The notes: generated by a model from the sequence alone, not told the origin. A stretch of 64,000 nt of DNA from CAVSUR01 sp963731285 (GCA_963731285.1 CAVSUR010000008.1:186001-250000); one strand, 5' to 3'; numbered from the stretch's first letter, positions 1 through 10,053 are shown. Made by a program: numbers and translations.

Positions 1-1278
1 TGGGCGGCCTGGCGGTCCAGAACTTCCTGTCCGCCGCGGTGGGCATCGTGGTCGCGATCGCCCTGGTCCGCGGATTCACGCGGTCCCGTACTGACAAGCT
101 CGGCAACTTCTGGGTCGACGTGACCCGGATCACGGTCCGGCTACCTGATCCCGCTGGCCATCGCCGGCGGGCTGATCCTCGCCGCCGCCGGGGTCATCGA
201 CAACTTCTCCAGCTACCACACCGTGACCACCCTGTCCGGCGCGCACCAGACGATCGTCGGCGGACCCGTCGCCTCGCAGGAGGTCATCAAGGACGCGGGG
301 AACAACGGCGGCGGCTTCTTCAACGCCAACTCCGGGCACCCGTTCGAGAGCCCGAACCCGTTCACCAACTGGTTCGAGATCTTCCTCCTGCTGCTGACGG
401 CGTTCGCCCTGCCGCGCACCTTCGGCAAGATGGTCAAGGACAACCGGCAGGGCTACGCGCTGCTGGCGGTCATGGTGATCATCTGGCTGGCCGCGGTCGG
501 CGGCATCAGCTTCTTCGAGGCCCAGGGGGCCGGGCTGGCCCCGCAGCTCGCGCACGGCGCGATGGAAGGCAAGAACGTCGCCTTCGGCACGCCGGGATCG
601 TCGCTGTTCGCCGCCTCGACGACGGTCACGTCTACCGGTTCTGTGAACTCGTTCCACGACTCGTTTACCCCGTTCGGCGGCGGCATCGCGCTGTTTGACA
701 TCGCGCTCGGCGAGGTTGCCCCCGGCGGCGTCGGCGCGGGACTGTACGGCATCCTCGTGCTGGCCATCGTGACGGTATTCGTCGGCGGCCTGATGGTCGG
801 GCGGACGCCGGAGTACATCGGCAAGAAGATCCGGCCGACCGAGATGAAGTACGCGGCGCTGTACTTCCTGACCCTGCCGGTGACGATCCTGACCGCGGCC
901 GGGCTATCGATCGCGCTGAAGACCCCCCAGGCGTCGATCCTCAACCCGGGCCCGCACGGCCTGACCGAGATCATGTACGCGTTCACCTCCATGGCCAACA
1001 ACAACGGCTCGGCCTTCGCCGGCCTGACGACGAATACCGGGTGGTACAACACGGTCGGCGGGATCGTGATGCTGATCGGCCGGTTCGCGCCCGAGATTTT
1101 CGCGCTCGGCCTGGCCGGGTCGCTGGCCCGGCAGCAGCCGGTGCCGCCCAGCGCCGGCACGGTCCAGACCCATAAGCCGCTGTTCGTGGGGATGCTCGTC
1201 GGCGTCATCCTCGTCCTCGTCGGCCTGACCTACTTCCCGGCGCTCGCGCTGGGCCCGTTCGCAGAAGGGCTGCACTGA
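1..1278 (+). CDS. kdpA: KdpA, potassium-translocating subunit (5' end outside window, one frameshift)
   Basis: This is the K+-selective channel subunit of the KdpFABC high-affinity potassium ATPase, an integral membrane protein. The first bases already encode KdpA (GGLAVQNFLSAAVGI), so the start lies upstream. Recognisable KdpA blocks follow: NNGGGFFNANSGHPFESPNP and, further on, SMANNNGSAFAGL, which belong to the selectivity-filter repeats. About 425 of a usual 550-600 residues are present. The reading frame changes at about position 141: WVDVTRITVR is in one frame and YLIPLAIAGG in the next, with one extra C in CGGCTAC. This is a sequencing error or a recent mutation. kdpB starts 2 bp after the stop. 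Confidence 0.93.
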
Positions 1279-1279
1279 G

Positions 1280-3401
1280 ATGGCTGTGACGACCACGCCC
1301 GGAGCGGCGGCCGGAACCGCCCGCAAGCCGGCTGGCCCGCCGGACCGCAAAATCGGCGGAGGCCTGCTTGACCCCAGGATGATCTGGAAATCCACCCCGG
1401 ATGCCCTCAAGAAGCTGGATCCGCGGGTGCAGCTCAAGAACCCGGTCATGTTCGTCGTCGAGGTCGGCGCGGTACTGACCACCTACACGGCGATCACCAA
1501 GCCGTCCAGCTTCAACTGGACCATCGTGGTCTGGCTCTGGCTGACCGTGGTCTTCGCCAACCTGGCCGAGGCCGTGGCCGAGGGCCGCGGCAAGGCGCAG
1601 GCCGAGACGCTGCGCCGGACCAAGCGGGAGACCGTGGCCCGGCGGCTGATCGGCTGGCAGGCCGGGCAGCAGGCCAGCCGCGAGGAGCCGGTGCCCGGTA
1701 CCCAGCTGCAGCTCGGCGACCACGTGGTCGCCGAGGCAGGCGAGATTATCCCCGGCGACGGTGACGTCGTCGAGGGCGTCGCGTCCGTCGACGAGTCGGC
1801 CATCACCGGCGAGTCCGCCCCGGTGATCCGCGAGTCCGGCGGCGACCGGTCGGCGGTCACCGGCGGGACCAGGGTGCTGTCGGACCGGATCGTGGTGAGG
1901 ATCACCTCCAAGCCGGGCGAGACGTTCATCGACCGGATGATCGCCCTGGTCGAGGGGGCCAGGCGGCAGAAGACCCCGAACGAGATCGCGCTGAACATCC
2001 TGCTCGCGGCGCTGACGGTTATCTTCATGCTGGCAGTCATCACGCTGCAGCCATTCGCGTTCTACTCCAAGGCGCCGCAGACGCTGGTGGTCCTGGTCGC
2101 GCTGCTGGTCGCGCTCATCCCCACCACCATCGGCGCGCTGCTGTCGGCGATCGGCATCGCCGGCATGGACCGGCTGGTCCAGCGCAACGTGCTCGCGATG
2201 TCCGGCCGCGCGGTCGAGGCGGCGGGCGACGTGAACACCCTGCTGCTGGACAAGACCGGCACGATCACCATCGGCAACCGGCAGGCCACCGAATTTCTCC
2301 CGGTCGCAGGCGTCTCGGCGGCGGAACTCGCCGATGCCGCCCAGCTATCCAGCATGGCGGACTACACGCCGGAGGGCCGCTCCATCGTCGTGCTGGCCAA
2401 GAACTCCTACGGCCTGCGCGAGCGCGAGGAGGGCGAACTGCAGGACGCCGAGTTCGTCGAGTTCACCGCCCAGACCCGGATGAGCGGAGTGGACCTGGCT
2501 GGCGGCCGGGAGGTGCGCAAGGGCGCCGCCGCCTCGGTCTCCCGGTGGATCCGCGACAGCGGCGGCACGCCCCCTGCGGAGCTCGGCTCCACGGTGGACA
2601 GCATCTCGGGCGGCCGGCGGAACACCGCTCGTAGTCGCGGAGAAGTCCGGTAGCACGGCCCGCGCTCTCGGCGTGATAGGCCTCAAGGACATCGTCAAGG
2701 ACGGGATCGCCGAGCGGTTCGCCGAGATGCGCACGATGGGCATCCGCACCGTCATGATCACCGGCGACAACCCGCTGACCGCCAGGGCCATCGCCGAAGA
2801 GTCCGGCGTGGACGACTTCCTGGCCGAGGCGACGCCGGAAGACAAGATGGCGCTGATCCGCAAGGAGCAGGAAGGCGGCAGGCTGGTCGCGATGACCGGC
2901 GACGGCACCAACGACGCCCCGGCACTGGCCCAGGCCGACGTCGGCGTGGCCATGAACACCGGGACCTCGGCCGCCAAGGAAGCCGGGAACATGGTGGACC
3001 TGGACTCCAACCCGACCAAGCTCATCGAGATCGTGGAGATCGGCAAGCAGCTGCTCATCACCCGCGGCGCGCTGACCACCTTCTCCATCGCCAATGACGT
3101 GGCCAAGTACTTCGCCATCATCCCGGCCATGTTCGAGGGCGTGATCCCCGGCCTGGCCAAGCTCAACATCCTGCACCTGCACAGCCCGGCCTCGGCCATC
3201 ACCTCCGCGATCATCTTCAACGCGCTGATCATCATCGCGCTGATCCCGCTGGCCCTGCGCGGCGTGCGCTACCGGCCGTCCTCGGCCTCTTCGCTGCTGC
3301 GCCGGAACCTGCTGATATACGGCGTCGGCGGCCTGATCGTCCCGTTCATCGGGATCAAGATCATCGACCTCATCATCCAGTTCATTCCCGGATTCAGGTG
3401 A
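1280..3401 (+). CDS. kdpB: KdpB, P-type ATPase subunit of the K+ pump (one internal frameshift)
   Basis: This is the ATP-hydrolysing P-type subunit of KdpFABC. The first frame (1280-2653) has the TGES loop and the phosphorylation motif DKTGTIT with Asp near residue 324. The second frame (ending 3401) has the hinge motif GDGTNDAPAL and the terminal membrane helices. The frames meet at about 2618-2624: STVDSISGG continues as GGTPLVVAEKSG if one C is removed from GGCCGGCGG. With the frame restored the protein is about 706 residues, close to the family norm. It is translationally coupled to kdpC by a GTGA overlap. The downstream part could be made separately only if an internal start exists; a sequence error is simpler. 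Confidence 0.93.
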
Positions 3402-4039
3402 CCATCATGAACCACCTTCCCGGCACCATCCGGCAGCTCATCGCCGCCCTGCGCGGCCTGCTCCTGTTCACCGTGATCTGCGGGATCATCTACCCGGTGG
3501 TGGTGTTCGGCATTGCCCAGGGCGCATTCCACCACCAGGCCAACGGATCGCTGGTCAGCTTTCACGGCAAGGTCGTCGGCTCGAGCCTGCTCTGCCAGGA
3601 GTTCGTGGACGGCAAGGGCAGCCCGCTGCCGCAGTATTTCCAGCCCCGGCCGTCGGCCGCGGTCAACTCGGCCGTCAAGACCGACTACGGCTGCGACCCG
3701 GGTTTCTCGGCCGCGTCCAACCTGGGCCCGGACAACCCGGCCCTGGTGACCCTGATCAAGCGGCGGCAGCAGCAGATCGCGGCGTTCGACCACGTGAAGA
3801 TCTCGGCCATCCCGCCGGATGCGGTCACGGCGTCGGCGTCCGGGCTGGACCCCTACGTCTCTCCGGCGAACGCGGCCATCCAGGTCAGCCGGGTGGCGGC
3901 CGCCCGGCACGTCAGCCCGGCCGCCGTCCGGGCGCTGGTGCGCCGCTACACCGAGGGCCGCACGCTCGGCTTCCTCGGCGAGCCGCGGGTGAACGTGCTG
4001 CTGCTGAATATCGCCCTCGACAAGAAGTACCCGGCCTGA
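3398..4039 (+). CDS. kdpC: KdpC, potassium-transporting ATPase C chain
   Basis: This is the small single-pass subunit that stabilises the KdpFABC complex. The GTG start overlaps the kdpB stop (GTGA). An in-frame ATG 9 bp later (MNHLPGTIRQL) is an alternative. One N-terminal membrane helix (LLLFTVICGIIYPVVVFGIA) is followed by the family signature HHQANGSLV and an extracytoplasmic domain with YFQPRPSA. At 213 residues it is normal for actinobacterial KdpC. It is the third gene of the kdp operon, with the sensor kinase 94 bp downstream. Confidence 0.95.
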   Translation: MTIMNHLPGTIRQLIAALRGLLLFTVICGIIYPVVVFGIAQGAFHHQANGSLVSFHGKVVGSSLLCQEFVDGKGSPLPQYFQPRPSAAVNSAVKTDYGCDPGFSAASNLGPDNPALVTLIKRRQQQIAAFDHVKISAIPPDAVTASASGLDPYVSPANAAIQVSRVAAARHVSPAAVRALVRRYTEGRTLGFLGEPRVNVLLLNIALDKKYPA

Positions 4040-4133
4040 CCCCGGCGGCGGCCTCCGCGCGGGGCGGCCTGACGGGCAGATCCGGGTACGTTTGTTGTGA
4101 TCATCACGACGCGCAGGAAGACCGGCGGAAGCC

Positions 4134-5807
4134 ATGACCAGCACCGGCGAGACCGCAAGCGGATCCGGCCGCGAGCGCGGCCAGCTGCGGATCTACCTTG
4201 GCTCGGCCGCGGGGGTCGGCAAGACGTTCGCCATGCTCGGCGAGGGCCACAGGCGGGCCGGGCGCGGCACCGATGTGGTCGTCGGGTTCGTCGAGACGCA
4301 CGGCCGGGCGCACACCGCCGAGCAGCTGGCCGGCCTGGAGATCATCCCGCGGCGGGCGCTGGCCTACCGCGGCACGTCGTTCGCGGAGATGGACCTCGAT
4401 GCCATCGCGGCCCGGCGGCCCGAGGTCGCGCTCGTCGACGAGCTGGCGCATACCAACGTGCCGGGCAGCCGGAACGAAAAGCGCTGGGAGGACGTGGCCG
4501 AGCTGCTGGACGCCGGGATCGACGTCATCTCGACCGTCAACGTCCAGCACCTGGAATCGCTGAACGACGTGGTAGAGAAGATCACCGGCGTGCCGCAGCG
4601 CGAGACCGTGCCCGACGCCGTGGTCCGCGCCGCCGATCAGGTCGAGCTGGTGGACATGACTCCGGAGGCGCTGCGCCGCCGGATGACGCACGGCAACATC
4701 TACCCGGCCGAGAAGGTCGACGCCGCGCTGACGCACTACTTCCGGGCCGGGAACCTGTCCGCGCTGCGCGAGCTGGCCCTGCTCTGGCTCGCCGACAAGG
4801 TCGACGAGGGCCTGCAGCGGTACCGGGCCGCCCATGACATCACCGCCACCTGGGAGGCGCGCGAGCGCGTCGTGGTCGCGCTCACCGGCGGCCCGGAGGG
4901 CGATACCCTGATCCGGCGGGCCGCCAGGGTCGCCGCCCGGTCATCGGGGGGCGACCTGCTGGCTGTGCACGTGACCAGGTCTGACGGACTCACCGGGGCC
5001 AGCCCGGCGGCGCTCGCCGCGCAGCGGCGGCTGGCCGAGTCGCTCGGCGGCAGCTACCACCAGGTCGTGGGAGACAGTGTGGCCGACGCGCTGCTGACCT
5101 TCGCCCGGGCCGAGAACGCCACCCAGCTCGTGCTCGGCGTCAGCCGCCGTAACTGGCTGTCCGCGCTGCTGACCGGGCCGGGGGTCAGCACAAGGACGGT
5201 GCGCGGCTCCGGCGACATCGACGTGCACATCGTCACGCACCCCCATGCCGGCCGGGGGCGGGGCCTGCCGATCGCGCGCGGCGGCCTGCCGCTGCGCCGC
5301 CGGCTGGCCGGCTACGCCCTGGCGGTAGCGCTCGCCCCGCTGCTGACCATGCTGCTGGCCGTATTGCGCCATCAGCTGAACCTGACCACCGACGTGCTGG
5401 CCTTCCTGGCCGCGGTCATCGCGGTGGCGCTGGTGGGCGGCTTCGTGCCGGCCGTGCTCGAAGCGGTGGCCGGATCCCTGCTGCTCAACTACTACTTCAC
5501 CCCTCCGCTGCACAAGTTCACGATCTCCGAGCGGAACAACGTGCTGGCCCTGACGGTGTTCGTCGCAGTGGCGCTGGTGGTCAGCTCGGTGGTGCACAAC
5601 GCGGCCCGGCGCACCAAGCAGGCGGCCCGGGCGGGCGCCGAGTCGGCAATGCTGGTCACCACCGCCGGGAGCATCCTGCGCGGCCAGCAGGCGCTGCCCG
5701 CGGTCCTGGACCGGGTCCGGGAGGCGTTCGGGATGGAGGCGGTGACGCTGCTCGAGCATGACGCGGCGGGCAGGCCGGCCCGCGCCGCCAGGCAGGCGGA
5801 TGGGTGA
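4134..5807 (+). CDS. kdpD: KdpD sensor kinase, N-terminal part (KdpD, USP and DUF4118 domains)
   Basis: This is the sensor of the KdpDE two-component system for K+ limitation and turgor. Residues 23-31 (GSAAGVGKT) are the KdpD Walker A, followed by DELAHTNVPGSRN and STVNVQHLESLNDVVE. A universal-stress-protein-like domain comes next, and about four membrane helices (DUF4118) lie between residues 385 and 500. A partial GAF-like region starts after that. The frame stops at 5805-5807. The continuation lies in another frame that starts with a GTG overlapping this stop (GTGA). Read through with a one-base correction, kdpD would be about 906 residues, like full-length KdpD. The ATG start is preceded by GGCGGAAG. 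Confidence 0.92.
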   Translation: MTSTGETASGSGRERGQLRIYLGSAAGVGKTFAMLGEGHRRAGRGTDVVVGFVETHGRAHTAEQLAGLEIIPRRALAYRGTSFAEMDLDAIAARRPEVALVDELAHTNVPGSRNEKRWEDVAELLDAGIDVISTVNVQHLESLNDVVEKITGVPQRETVPDAVVRAADQVELVDMTPEALRRRMTHGNIYPAEKVDAALTHYFRAGNLSALRELALLWLADKVDEGLQRYRAAHDITATWEARERVVVALTGGPEGDTLIRRAARVAARSSGGDLLAVHVTRSDGLTGASPAALAAQRRLAESLGGSYHQVVGDSVADALLTFARAENATQLVLGVSRRNWLSALLTGPGVSTRTVRGSGDIDVHIVTHPHAGRGRGLPIARGGLPLRRRLAGYALAVALAPLLTMLLAVLRHQLNLTTDVLAFLAAVIAVALVGGFVPAVLEAVAGSLLLNYYFTPPLHKFTISERNNVLALTVFVAVALVVSSVVHNAARRTKQAARAGAESAMLVTTAGSILRGQQALPAVLDRVREAFGMEAVTLLEHDAAGRPARAARQADG

Positions 5808-6856
5808 CGGTCGCGACCGCGGGCGGCCCGCCGGTCAGCCGGCCCGAGAGCGCCGACGTCGAGGTGCCGATCGCTGACTCGCTCTGCCTGGCCCTGCGCG
5901 GGCGGACTCTTCCGGCCACCGACCGGCGGGTGCTCGGGGCGTTTGCCGCCTACGCGGCCGTGGCGCTGGAACAGCAGCGGCTCGCGGCACAGGCCGAGGC
6001 AGCCAAGCCGATCGCAGCAGCGGACCGGATGCGGACCGCGCTGCTGGCAGCCGTCAGCCACGATCTGCGCACCCCGCTTGCCTCGGCGAAGGCCGCGGTG
6101 ACCAGCCTGCGCTCGGCGGACATCGAGTGGGATGCCGAGGACTCCGACGAGCTGCTGGCCACGGCGGACGAGTCACTGGACAAGCTGGCCCGGCTGGTGG
6201 ACAACCTGCTCGACATGAGCAGGCTGCAGGCCGGGGCGCTGGCGGTATTCCCGCAGCCGGCCGGCCTGGCCGACATCGTGGCCCGGGCCCTGGACGACCT
6301 CGGCCCGGCCAGCCAGCAGGTGATCGTGGACATCGCCGACGACGTGCCCGAGATAAGTGCGGACCCGGCGATCCTGGAGCGGGTCATCGCCAACCTGACC
6401 GCGAACGCGCTCCGGTACTCACCGGCGGCCCGGCCGCCGGTGCTGGCCGCCAGCGTGCTCGGCGACCGGGTCGAGCTGCGCGTCATCGACCGCGGCCCGG
6501 GCATCCCTGAGCAGGACCGCGACCGGGTGTTCGTGCCGTTCCAGCGGCTCGGCGATACCGACAACACCACCGGTGTCGGCCTCGGCCTGGCCCTGTCCCG
6601 CGGTCTTACCGAGGCGCTGGGCGGGACGCTGGAACCGGAGGACTCGCCGGGCGGCGGGCTGACCATGACGATCTCATTGCCCGCCCTCTCTGGCCCCGCG
6701 CGCCTGCTGCCCGCCGAGCCTGCCGCCGGGCTCACCGCCGCCGGGCTCGATCGTGCCGCGCCGGATCGTGCCGCGCCGGATCGTGCCGCGCCGGGCGCTG
6801 CCGAGGCCGGCGCCGCCAGAGCCGGCGCCGCCGAGCCGCAAGCGGGCGCCCGCTAG
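5804..6856 (+). CDS. kdpD: KdpD sensor kinase, C-terminal part (GAF remainder, HisKA, HATPase)
   Basis: This is the catalytic half of KdpD. It contains the dimerisation/phosphoacceptor helix AVSHDLRTPLASAKAAV (the His is phosphorylated), an N box (NLTANALRYSP), a G1 box (DRGPGIPEQDRDRVF) and a G2 box (TGVGLGLALSRGL). The upstream sequence in this frame reads WVTVATAGGPPVSRPESADVEVP. That resembles the GAF region of intact KdpD, so the gene is probably one protein split by an indel at about 5790-5804. A separately translated histidine kinase coupled by GTGA is possible but less likely. The C-terminal tail is a low-complexity Ala/Pro/Asp extension made by a 15-bp tandem repeat. kdpE begins 25 bp downstream. 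Confidence 0.9.
   Translation: MTVATAGGPPVSRPESADVEVPIADSLCLALRGRTLPATDRRVLGAFAAYAAVALEQQRLAAQAEAAKPIAAADRMRTALLAAVSHDLRTPLASAKAAVTSLRSADIEWDAEDSDELLATADESLDKLARLVDNLLDMSRLQAGALAVFPQPAGLADIVARALDDLGPASQQVIVDIADDVPEISADPAILERVIANLTANALRYSPAARPPVLAASVLGDRVELRVIDRGPGIPEQDRDRVFVPFQRLGDTDNTTGVGLGLALSRGLTEALGGTLEPEDSPGGGLTMTISLPALSGPARLLPAEPAAGLTAAGLDRAAPDRAAPDRAAPGAAEAGAARAGAAEPQAGAR
6749..6793 (+). repeat. Three exact copies of a 15-bp tandem repeat in the kdpD tail
   Basis: GATCGTGCCGCGCCG occurs three times without interruption (6749-6763, 6764-6778, 6779-6793). In the kdpD frame it encodes a repeated DRAAP unit in the tail after the ATPase domain. The unit length keeps the frame, so copy-number change would only lengthen or shorten the tail. 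Confidence 0.9.
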
Positions 6857-6881
6857 CACGCGGTTGTGGCACGGTGAGGGC

Positions 6882-7574
6882 ATGCCCCGGGTCCTGGTCG
6901 TCGACGATGAGCCGCAGATCCTGCGGGCGCTGCGGATCAACCTGCGGGTGCGGCACTACGAGGTGCACACCGCGGGCACCGGCGCGCAGGCGCTCGAGCT
7001 GGCCGCCCGGCATCCCCCGGACCTGGTCATTCTCGACCTGGGCCTGCCCGACCTGGACGGCGTCGAGGTGATCGGCGGGCTGCGCGGCTGGACCGACGCG
7101 CCGATCATCGTGCTGTCCGGCCGGGCCGACAGCACCGACAAGGTGCAGGCGCTGGATGCCGGGGCCGACGACTACGTCACCAAGCCCTTCGGCATGGACG
7201 AGCTGCTAGCCCGGATGCGCGCGGTCAGCAGGCGGGCCGGCAGCGACGGTGATGCGCCGCAGGTCCGGCTGGCCGGCCTGACCGTCGACCTGGCGGCCAA
7301 GCGGGTGACGACCGGGGACGGATCCGATATCCGCCTGACGCCAACCGAATGGCACCTGCTGGAGGTGCTGCTGCGCAGCCCCGGCAAGTTGCTGAGCCAG
7401 CAGCAGTTGCTCAGCGCGGTCTGGGGACCCGGGTATGCCGACGCGGCCGGCAACCTCCGGCTGTACATGACCCAGCTGCGCCGCAAGCTCGAGCCTGATC
7501 CCGCCCGCCCGCGCTGGCTGCTGACCGAGCCGGGCATGGGATACCGGTTCCAGCCCGACTCGGGCGCAGAGTAA
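6882..7574 (+). CDS. kdpE: KdpE, OmpR-family response regulator
   Basis: This is the DNA-binding partner of KdpD that activates the kdp operon. MPRVLVVDDEPQILRAL opens the receiver domain. The phosphoacceptor Asp is in VILDLGLPDLDG and the conserved Lys in VTKPFGMDELLARMR. The C-terminal winged helix includes LTPTEWHLLEVLL and LRLYMTQLRRKLEPDP. I chose the ATG at 6882 because homology begins exactly there; an upstream in-frame extension to 6753 is the translated kdpD tail. The protein is 230 residues, normal for KdpE. It is followed by a convergent small gene, with a CCGCCC-A-GGGCGG inverted repeat (7575-7587) directly after the stop that may be a weak terminator. Confidence 0.95.
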   Translation: MPRVLVVDDEPQILRALRINLRVRHYEVHTAGTGAQALELAARHPPDLVILDLGLPDLDGVEVIGGLRGWTDAPIIVLSGRADSTDKVQALDAGADDYVTKPFGMDELLARMRAVSRRAGSDGDAPQVRLAGLTVDLAAKRVTTGDGSDIRLTPTEWHLLEVLLRSPGKLLSQQQLLSAVWGPGYADAAGNLRLYMTQLRRKLEPDPARPRWLLTEPGMGYRFQPDSGAE

Positions 7575-7617
7575 CCGCCCAGGGCGGACGGCGGATTCTG
7601 AGCAGCCTGCGGGCTGG

Positions 7618-7881
7618 TCAGTGTCCCATGACCAGGAAAGCCAGGACGATCAGCACGACCACCACGGCCGCGATGACGCCGGCCAGGGCGGCGACGTTGC
7701 GGGCCCGGGCGCGCATGGACCAGGGGTGCCCGCCGTCGCCGTCCTGACTGGCCGCGAACGCCCGGAACTGGGCGGTGCTGGCCGAGATGTCGGGCGTGGC
7801 CCGGAACTCGCCGGTGTTGGCGGGCAGCCCGGAGCCGGCTGGCGTGCCGGTGCCGCGAGGGTCGGTTTCGCGCTCGGACAT
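7618..7881 (-). CDS. Small single-pass membrane protein, hypothetical
   Basis: This 87-residue protein has a polar N-terminal half (MSERETDPRGTGTPAGSG) and one C-terminal hydrophobic helix, AALAGVIAAVVVVLIVLAFL, followed by VMGH. It would be tail-anchored with the N-terminus in the cytoplasm. No known domain is recognisable. No Shine-Dalgarno is visible before the ATG. TACAGT lies 7 nt upstream of the ATG, the spacing expected for a leaderless transcript, although the -35 region is poor. It is convergent with kdpE and next to an Lrp regulator; nothing links it to either. Confidence 0.7.
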   Translation of the reverse strand: MSERETDPRGTGTPAGSGLPANTGEFRATPDISASTAQFRAFAASQDGDGGHPWSMRARARNVAALAGVIAAVVVVLIVLAFLVMGH

Positions 7882-8003
7882 GGCTGCGACTGTAGCGGAA
7901 CCCGGGGCCGCGAATCCCCGGGTCGGCGAGATCCGGGCGGAATTGCCCGGCCCAGTCCCGGACGCCTGCCGGCCGCATCCGCGGGCAGGCCGCCCCGGCC
8001 GCC

Positions 8004-8468
8004 TTAGCCCGCGGCCTGCGGGCCTGGCACCTCCGGCCGGCTGACCAGGCGGGACAGCACGATCACGCTCCTGGTGCGGACCACGAACGGCTCGGCGCTG
8101 ATGCGCTCGACCACCTGCTCGAAATGACGCACGTCCGCGGCGCTGATGTGCAGCAGCGCATCGGCGTCCCCGGTGATCGTGCAGGCCGCTGTGATCTCGG
8201 GAAACCGGCTGACCGCCGCGGTGATGTCGGCCGGCGAGGTCCGGCCCCGGCAGAAGAGCTCGACGTAGGCCTCGGTCGTCCAGCCGAGCGCCGCCGGATC
8301 GACCCGGGCCGAGAACCCGGTGATGGCGCCGCTGCCGCGCAGCCGGTCGACGCGGCGCTTGACCGCGGACGCCGACAGCCCCACCCGGGCGCCGACCTCG
8401 GCGTAGCTGGCGCGGGCGTCGCTGACCAGGGCAGCCACAATCTGCCGGTCGGAGTCGTCGAGAGCCAT
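8004..8468 (-). CDS. Lrp/AsnC-family transcriptional regulator
   Basis: The protein has an N-terminal winged helix-turn-helix (LDDSDRQIVAALVSDARASY, then SASAVKRRVDRLRGSGAI) and a C-terminal RAM ligand-binding domain (AACTITGDADALLHISAADV). The length of about 154 residues is typical. Family members form octamers and respond to amino acids or related metabolites. The agmatinase gene 1.7 kb away is a candidate target by proximity only. Possible starts are GTG 8474, GTG 8471 and ATG 8468; no clear ribosome binding site separates them, and I took the ATG. Confidence 0.9.
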   Translation of the reverse strand: MALDDSDRQIVAALVSDARASYAEVGARVGLSASAVKRRVDRLRGSGAITGFSARVDPAALGWTTEAYVELFCRGRTSPADITAAVSRFPEITAACTITGDADALLHISAADVRHFEQVVERISAEPFVVRTRSVIVLSRLVSRPEVPGPQAAG

Positions 8469-8481
8469 CACCACTACTGTG

Positions 8482-10053
8482 TCAGTCGCCCGGCGATACG
8501 CCCAGCGACCCGGCGGGCTTGATCTGCGCCAGGTTGTCGCGCGCCGGGTGCGCGCGGCCGGCCGGCCCGGCCGCGAACGCCCGCAGCAGGTTCAGCGTGG
8601 CGCGCTTGGTGAAGTGCGCGGCAGCCCAGGTCACCCCGTGGCCGCAGTACGGTCCGCGCAGCGCGCAGACCCAGCGCATGGTGCCGGACGCGAACACGCC
8701 CGCGCCGCTGGGCACCGTGTAATAGGCCGTGTCGGCGTGACTGGACACCCCGCCGCAGGTCAGCGGGGAGTGCGCCAGGATCTCCAGCGGGCGCGGGAAG
8801 GGCACCGAGGTGTTCACCCGGTCGTACTCGGGGCCGACCATGCCGGCGAACCGCTCGCCCTTGCGCACGTGCGTGCCCGCGAAGATCCAATTTTGCGGAT
8901 CAGAGATCACGTACGGGGCGCTGACCGGATTGCATTCGTAGAAGACGCCGGTGAGCACCGATTCCGGCCGGGGGTCGGGCGGATCGCGCCAGTCCTGCGT
9001 GGTCGCGGCGTTGTCCTGGCCGTACCGCGGGTCTTCGGACGCGATCTTGTAGCAGATGATCTCCCGGTAGCCGCCCAGCGCGGAGGCGGCGAACCTGATG
9101 TGCCGGTAGATGGCGTTAGCGCCGAGGAACGCCAGGTTGGTGCCGTGGTCGCGGGCGGTCAGCAGCGCGCTGCGCATGGACTGCGAGTAGTACTCGTCGT
9201 GACCGAGCGAGATCACCGCCCTGGCTCCGGTCAGCAGGCCGGGGTCGCGGGCCAGGTCGACATCGGTCTCGTAGGCCAGCGGCACGCCGCTGGCCTCGGC
9301 CACCTCGATCGCCGTCTGGTCGAAGGAGCGGAACCACTGGGCCCCGTCGAGCGCATAAGGACGGTCGAACGTGACCTCGCGGGACCGGTCGCCGAACCCG
9401 CCCGGGCCGGCGTAGAGGTCGTAACCCCCCCAGGTGTTGTAGGCCTGCCAGGTGGTCACGTCGCTCAGGATCACGACCTTGCCGGCCGTGCTGGCCGACC
9501 GCACGGTGATCGGCACGAGCCGCTGCGGGCCGCGGGATGCGCCCAGCTTGAGCAGGTATGAGCCCGGCGGCCAGCCGGCTGCGGTGACCGTCAGGCTGGG
9601 CCGCCAGTGCGTGGTGACCATGTTGACGCCCGGCACCAGCGTCGCGGCGGGCTGCACCCGGCCGCGGACCGGCTTCGATGACCACACCAGCCGGCCCCGG
9701 TTGCTGTGGCCGTACCAGCCCATCCGGTAGGCCCTGACTCCGAAGCGGGGCGAGGTGGTGGAGACATAGAGCCGGAAGGACTGGCCGGGCAGCACGCTGA
9801 CCTGACTGGCGTAGCCCTCGATCGCATCGGGGGCGCCCAGGTCGGTGATCCGCCACGCCCTGGTCCCGTGCTTGCGGTTCTCCGCTACCGGGAACGGCAG
9901 CGCGGGGCGCCCCCCCGCGCGCGCCGCGGCCGAGTGGCCCCCCGCCGGGCTGGCGGCCCGTCCGGTCCCGTTCGGGCCCGAGCAGCCGGTAATGGCCGGG
10001 ACCGCCGTGAGCGCAGCCACGGCGAACAGCAAGAGCCGCCTCATGACCGGCAT
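8482..10053 (-). CDS. Secreted lipoprotein of the N,N-dimethylformamidase large-subunit family
   Basis: The 523-residue product begins with a lipoprotein signal (MRRLLLFAVAALTAVPAITG before Cys; lipobox ITGC), so it should be anchored outside the membrane. The body matches the family known from the beta subunit of N,N-dimethylformamidase: RAYRMGWYGHSNRGRLVW, SDVTTWQAYNTWGGYDLY, ETDVDLARDPGLLTGARAVI and SLGHDEYYSQSMRSAL. Many actinobacterial members are uncharacterised, and true DMFase activity should not be assumed. ATG 10053 and ATG 10044 are both possible starts. It is divergent from the agmatinase, with about 110 bp between them. Confidence 0.8.
   Translation of the reverse strand: MPVMRRLLLFAVAALTAVPAITGCSGPNGTGRAASPAGGHSAAARAGGRPALPFPVAENRKHGTRAWRITDLGAPDAIEGYASQVSVLPGQSFRLYVSTTSPRFGVRAYRMGWYGHSNRGRLVWSSKPVRGRVQPAATLVPGVNMVTTHWRPSLTVTAAGWPPGSYLLKLGASRGPQRLVPITVRSASTAGKVVILSDVTTWQAYNTWGGYDLYAGPGGFGDRSREVTFDRPYALDGAQWFRSFDQTAIEVAEASGVPLAYETDVDLARDPGLLTGARAVISLGHDEYYSQSMRSALLTARDHGTNLAFLGANAIYRHIRFAASALGGYREIICYKIASEDPRYGQDNAATTQDWRDPPDPRPESVLTGVFYECNPVSAPYVISDPQNWIFAGTHVRKGERFAGMVGPEYDRVNTSVPFPRPLEILAHSPLTCGGVSSHADTAYYTVPSGAGVFASGTMRWVCALRGPYCGHGVTWAAAHFTKRATLNLLRAFAAGPAGRAHPARDNLAQIKPAGSLGVSPGD

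Noticed and set aside
8470..8490. GACTGACACAGT near the Lrp start as another operator copy
   Set aside because: It shares only GACTG and CAGT with the island operator and the spacing is 3 instead of 6, so it is a chance resemblance.
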